This document shows, in pieces, positions 4,025-5,071 of a DNA stretch of 5,071 bases; the stretch's first letter is position 1, and each line of letters opens with the position of its first letter. Source of the DNA: Candidatus Omnitrophota bacterium (GTDB taxonomy: Bacteria > Omnitrophota > Gorgyraeia > JABMRN01); NCBI GenBank assembly GCA_028702395.1, contig JAQVOV010000115.1, forward strand, positions 1 to 5,071, written 5' to 3'. A program made the translations under genes and the position numbers. The notes beneath the pieces were generated by a model that ran no database searches, had not been told where the DNA came from, and saw only the letters and a list, made by a program, of their open reading frames with translations.

Positions 4025-5071
4025 ATGAGAACAAAGATTAACAATATATATGGAAGGATAATAGCGTGGATCATAATTATAGTCTTTACTTCTCAACAGT
4101 TAGGATGGGCTAGTGATATATATTCTGTTGACCAAGTTATGGAGAGACAAGATATAGAACAGGTAACAAGTTATTCTCCTGATTATGTTGCCCAACAGTA
4201 TGAAGTGAGTAAAAATAATATATCAGTTATGCAGGACATAGAAGATTTTAACGCTGATCTTCAAACTGAATCTACAAATGAAGAAGAGAATATTGAAACT
4301 GAACTGAATCTTCAGGGTACTAAATCTGGAACTGTCTCTTCAGATAGCAATATGGAACCTCTGTATAGTGCACCTGAACCTGATCTGGACTTGCCTGCTC
4401 AGAACCAAACGGTAAATACACCTCAAGAAGATACGAGTTTCTCTGTTATTACAGAACAAGGGGATACTGTATATTACCAAAATAATATGATCTCTAGAAT
4501 AGAAAAGGTAGATGGAGTTGTGTTTGAAGATATAGCTATATCAGATGCAGGCGACCTAACAGATGCAGTAATAACATATCCTGATGGTTCTATACAGATA
4601 TTATCTAATAAGAAAGTTATAAGTCTTGAAAAACCTAACGGGATGAAATGTTTTTATAATGAAAATGAACAGATCTCACTTATTATTACTCCAGAAGGTA
4701 AGGAATATATTTATACTTATATAACAGATGATCAGAATAATGTTCTAGAAATACAAGTTCAAGATGAAGAAAAAATCGTTTATTACACACCTGAAGAAGT
4801 AATAAAAAAGGTTTCTTATACTAGTGGGAAAGAAATATTATATGATGCAAATGGATGTGTATCTCATATGACAACAGAAACAGGAACTGAATATATTTAT
4901 AACACTATAGAAACCGGATCAGGGTATGAAACAAAACTTTTTTGTATAGAAAAAGAAAATACGCGATATTACTTTGATAATAATGTGCTTTCTTATATCG
5001 AGTTATACGACGGAACTATTCTGAAAGATGTTGAGTTTGATGATGGGAATAATATCGTATCAGCAAAAATA
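4025..5071 (+). CDS. Secreted YD/RHS-type repeat protein, N-terminal 349 residues (runs off the window)
   Basis: The frame starts at an ATG five bases after TAGGAGGT and stays open to the last base. Residues 10-22 (GRIIAWIIIIVFT) are the core of a signal peptide with likely cleavage after A29 (LGWA). Residues 30-80 form the module shared with the preceding 112-aa protein. About 81-139 is an acidic linker rich in Glu, Thr, Ser, Pro and Gln. From about 147 come four units fitting Y-x(4,5)-[ILV]-S-x-[IM]-x(4)-G, with serines 157, 218, 280, 323 and glycines 164, 225, 287, 330. This is the YD-repeat pattern of RHS/wall-associated proteins, clearest in LYDANGCVSHMTTETGTEYI. Such repeats build beta-shells in secreted or surface proteins, some with C-terminal toxins; whether one follows here is outside the window. 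The 35-base gap to the 112-aa gene and the same strand suggest one operon. Confidence 0.75.
   Translation, partial: MRTKINNIYGRIIAWIIIIVFTSQQLGWASDIYSVDQVMERQDIEQVTSYSPDYVAQQYEVSKNNISVMQDIEDFNADLQTESTNEEENIETELNLQGTKSGTVSSDSNMEPLYSAPEPDLDLPAQNQTVNTPQEDTSFSVITEQGDTVYYQNNMISRIEKVDGVVFEDIAISDAGDLTDAVITYPDGSIQILSNKKVISLEKPNGMKCFYNENEQISLIITPEGKEYIYTYITDDQNNVLEIQVQDEEKIVYYTPEEVIKKVSYTSGKEILYDANGCVSHMTTETGTEYIYNTIETGSGYETKLFCIEKENTRYYFDNNVLSYIELYDGTILKDVEFDDGNNIVSAKI

Noticed and set aside
3821..4096. Minus-strand open frame of 91 codons
   Set aside because: It is antisense across two well-supported genes and their intergenic ribosome site.
1..5071. CRISPR array, tRNA or rRNA genes
   Set aside because: I saw no regularly spaced direct repeats with unique spacers, no tRNA-like cloverleaf with CCA-end features, and no conserved rRNA segments.

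Overview
The window is AT-rich bacterial DNA with strong Shine-Dalgarno sites before almost every gene. It divides into a mobile block and a four-gene block that appears to be co-transcribed. No housekeeping gene is present, so taxonomy stays open. The pairing of a TnpA_REP-like gene with REP-like hairpins, and of a hydrophobic leader with YD repeats, would fit a candidate-phylum Gram-negative-type bacterium such as Omnitrophota, but this is a guess.

Bases 1-2279 hold a complete IS21-family element with 56-bp imperfect terminal inverted repeats ending in TG and CA. It carries istA (HTH plus DDE transposase) and istB (AAA+ helper ATPase), which are one base apart. The right end lies inside a minus-strand gene for an IS200-like/REP-associated (Y1, HUH) transposase. 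Only the 81 N-terminal codons remain, cut just before the place where the family's HUH motif would begin.

Bases 2524-2955 have no gene. They hold two near-identical GC-rich palindromes, 45 bp apart, whose differences keep the hairpin paired. They look like REP elements belonging to the neighbouring broken transposase.

Bases 2956-5071 contain four same-strand genes with short gaps or overlap: a very basic 195-aa protein of unknown function, a 34-aa single-membrane-segment protein, a 112-aa protein with a signal-like leader, and the first 349 residues of a secreted YD/RHS-type repeat protein that runs off the window. The 112-aa protein is a paralogue of only the leader module of the repeat protein. 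The 195-aa gene contains several strong inverted repeats, including a 13-bp-arm palindrome, an 18-bp palindrome resembling a LacI/CcpA operator, and a long bulged stem with G-U pairs. Its reading frame and its DNA or RNA structure therefore both seem to be under constraint. The system most worth following is this leader/YD-repeat cluster and the structured gene that precedes it.
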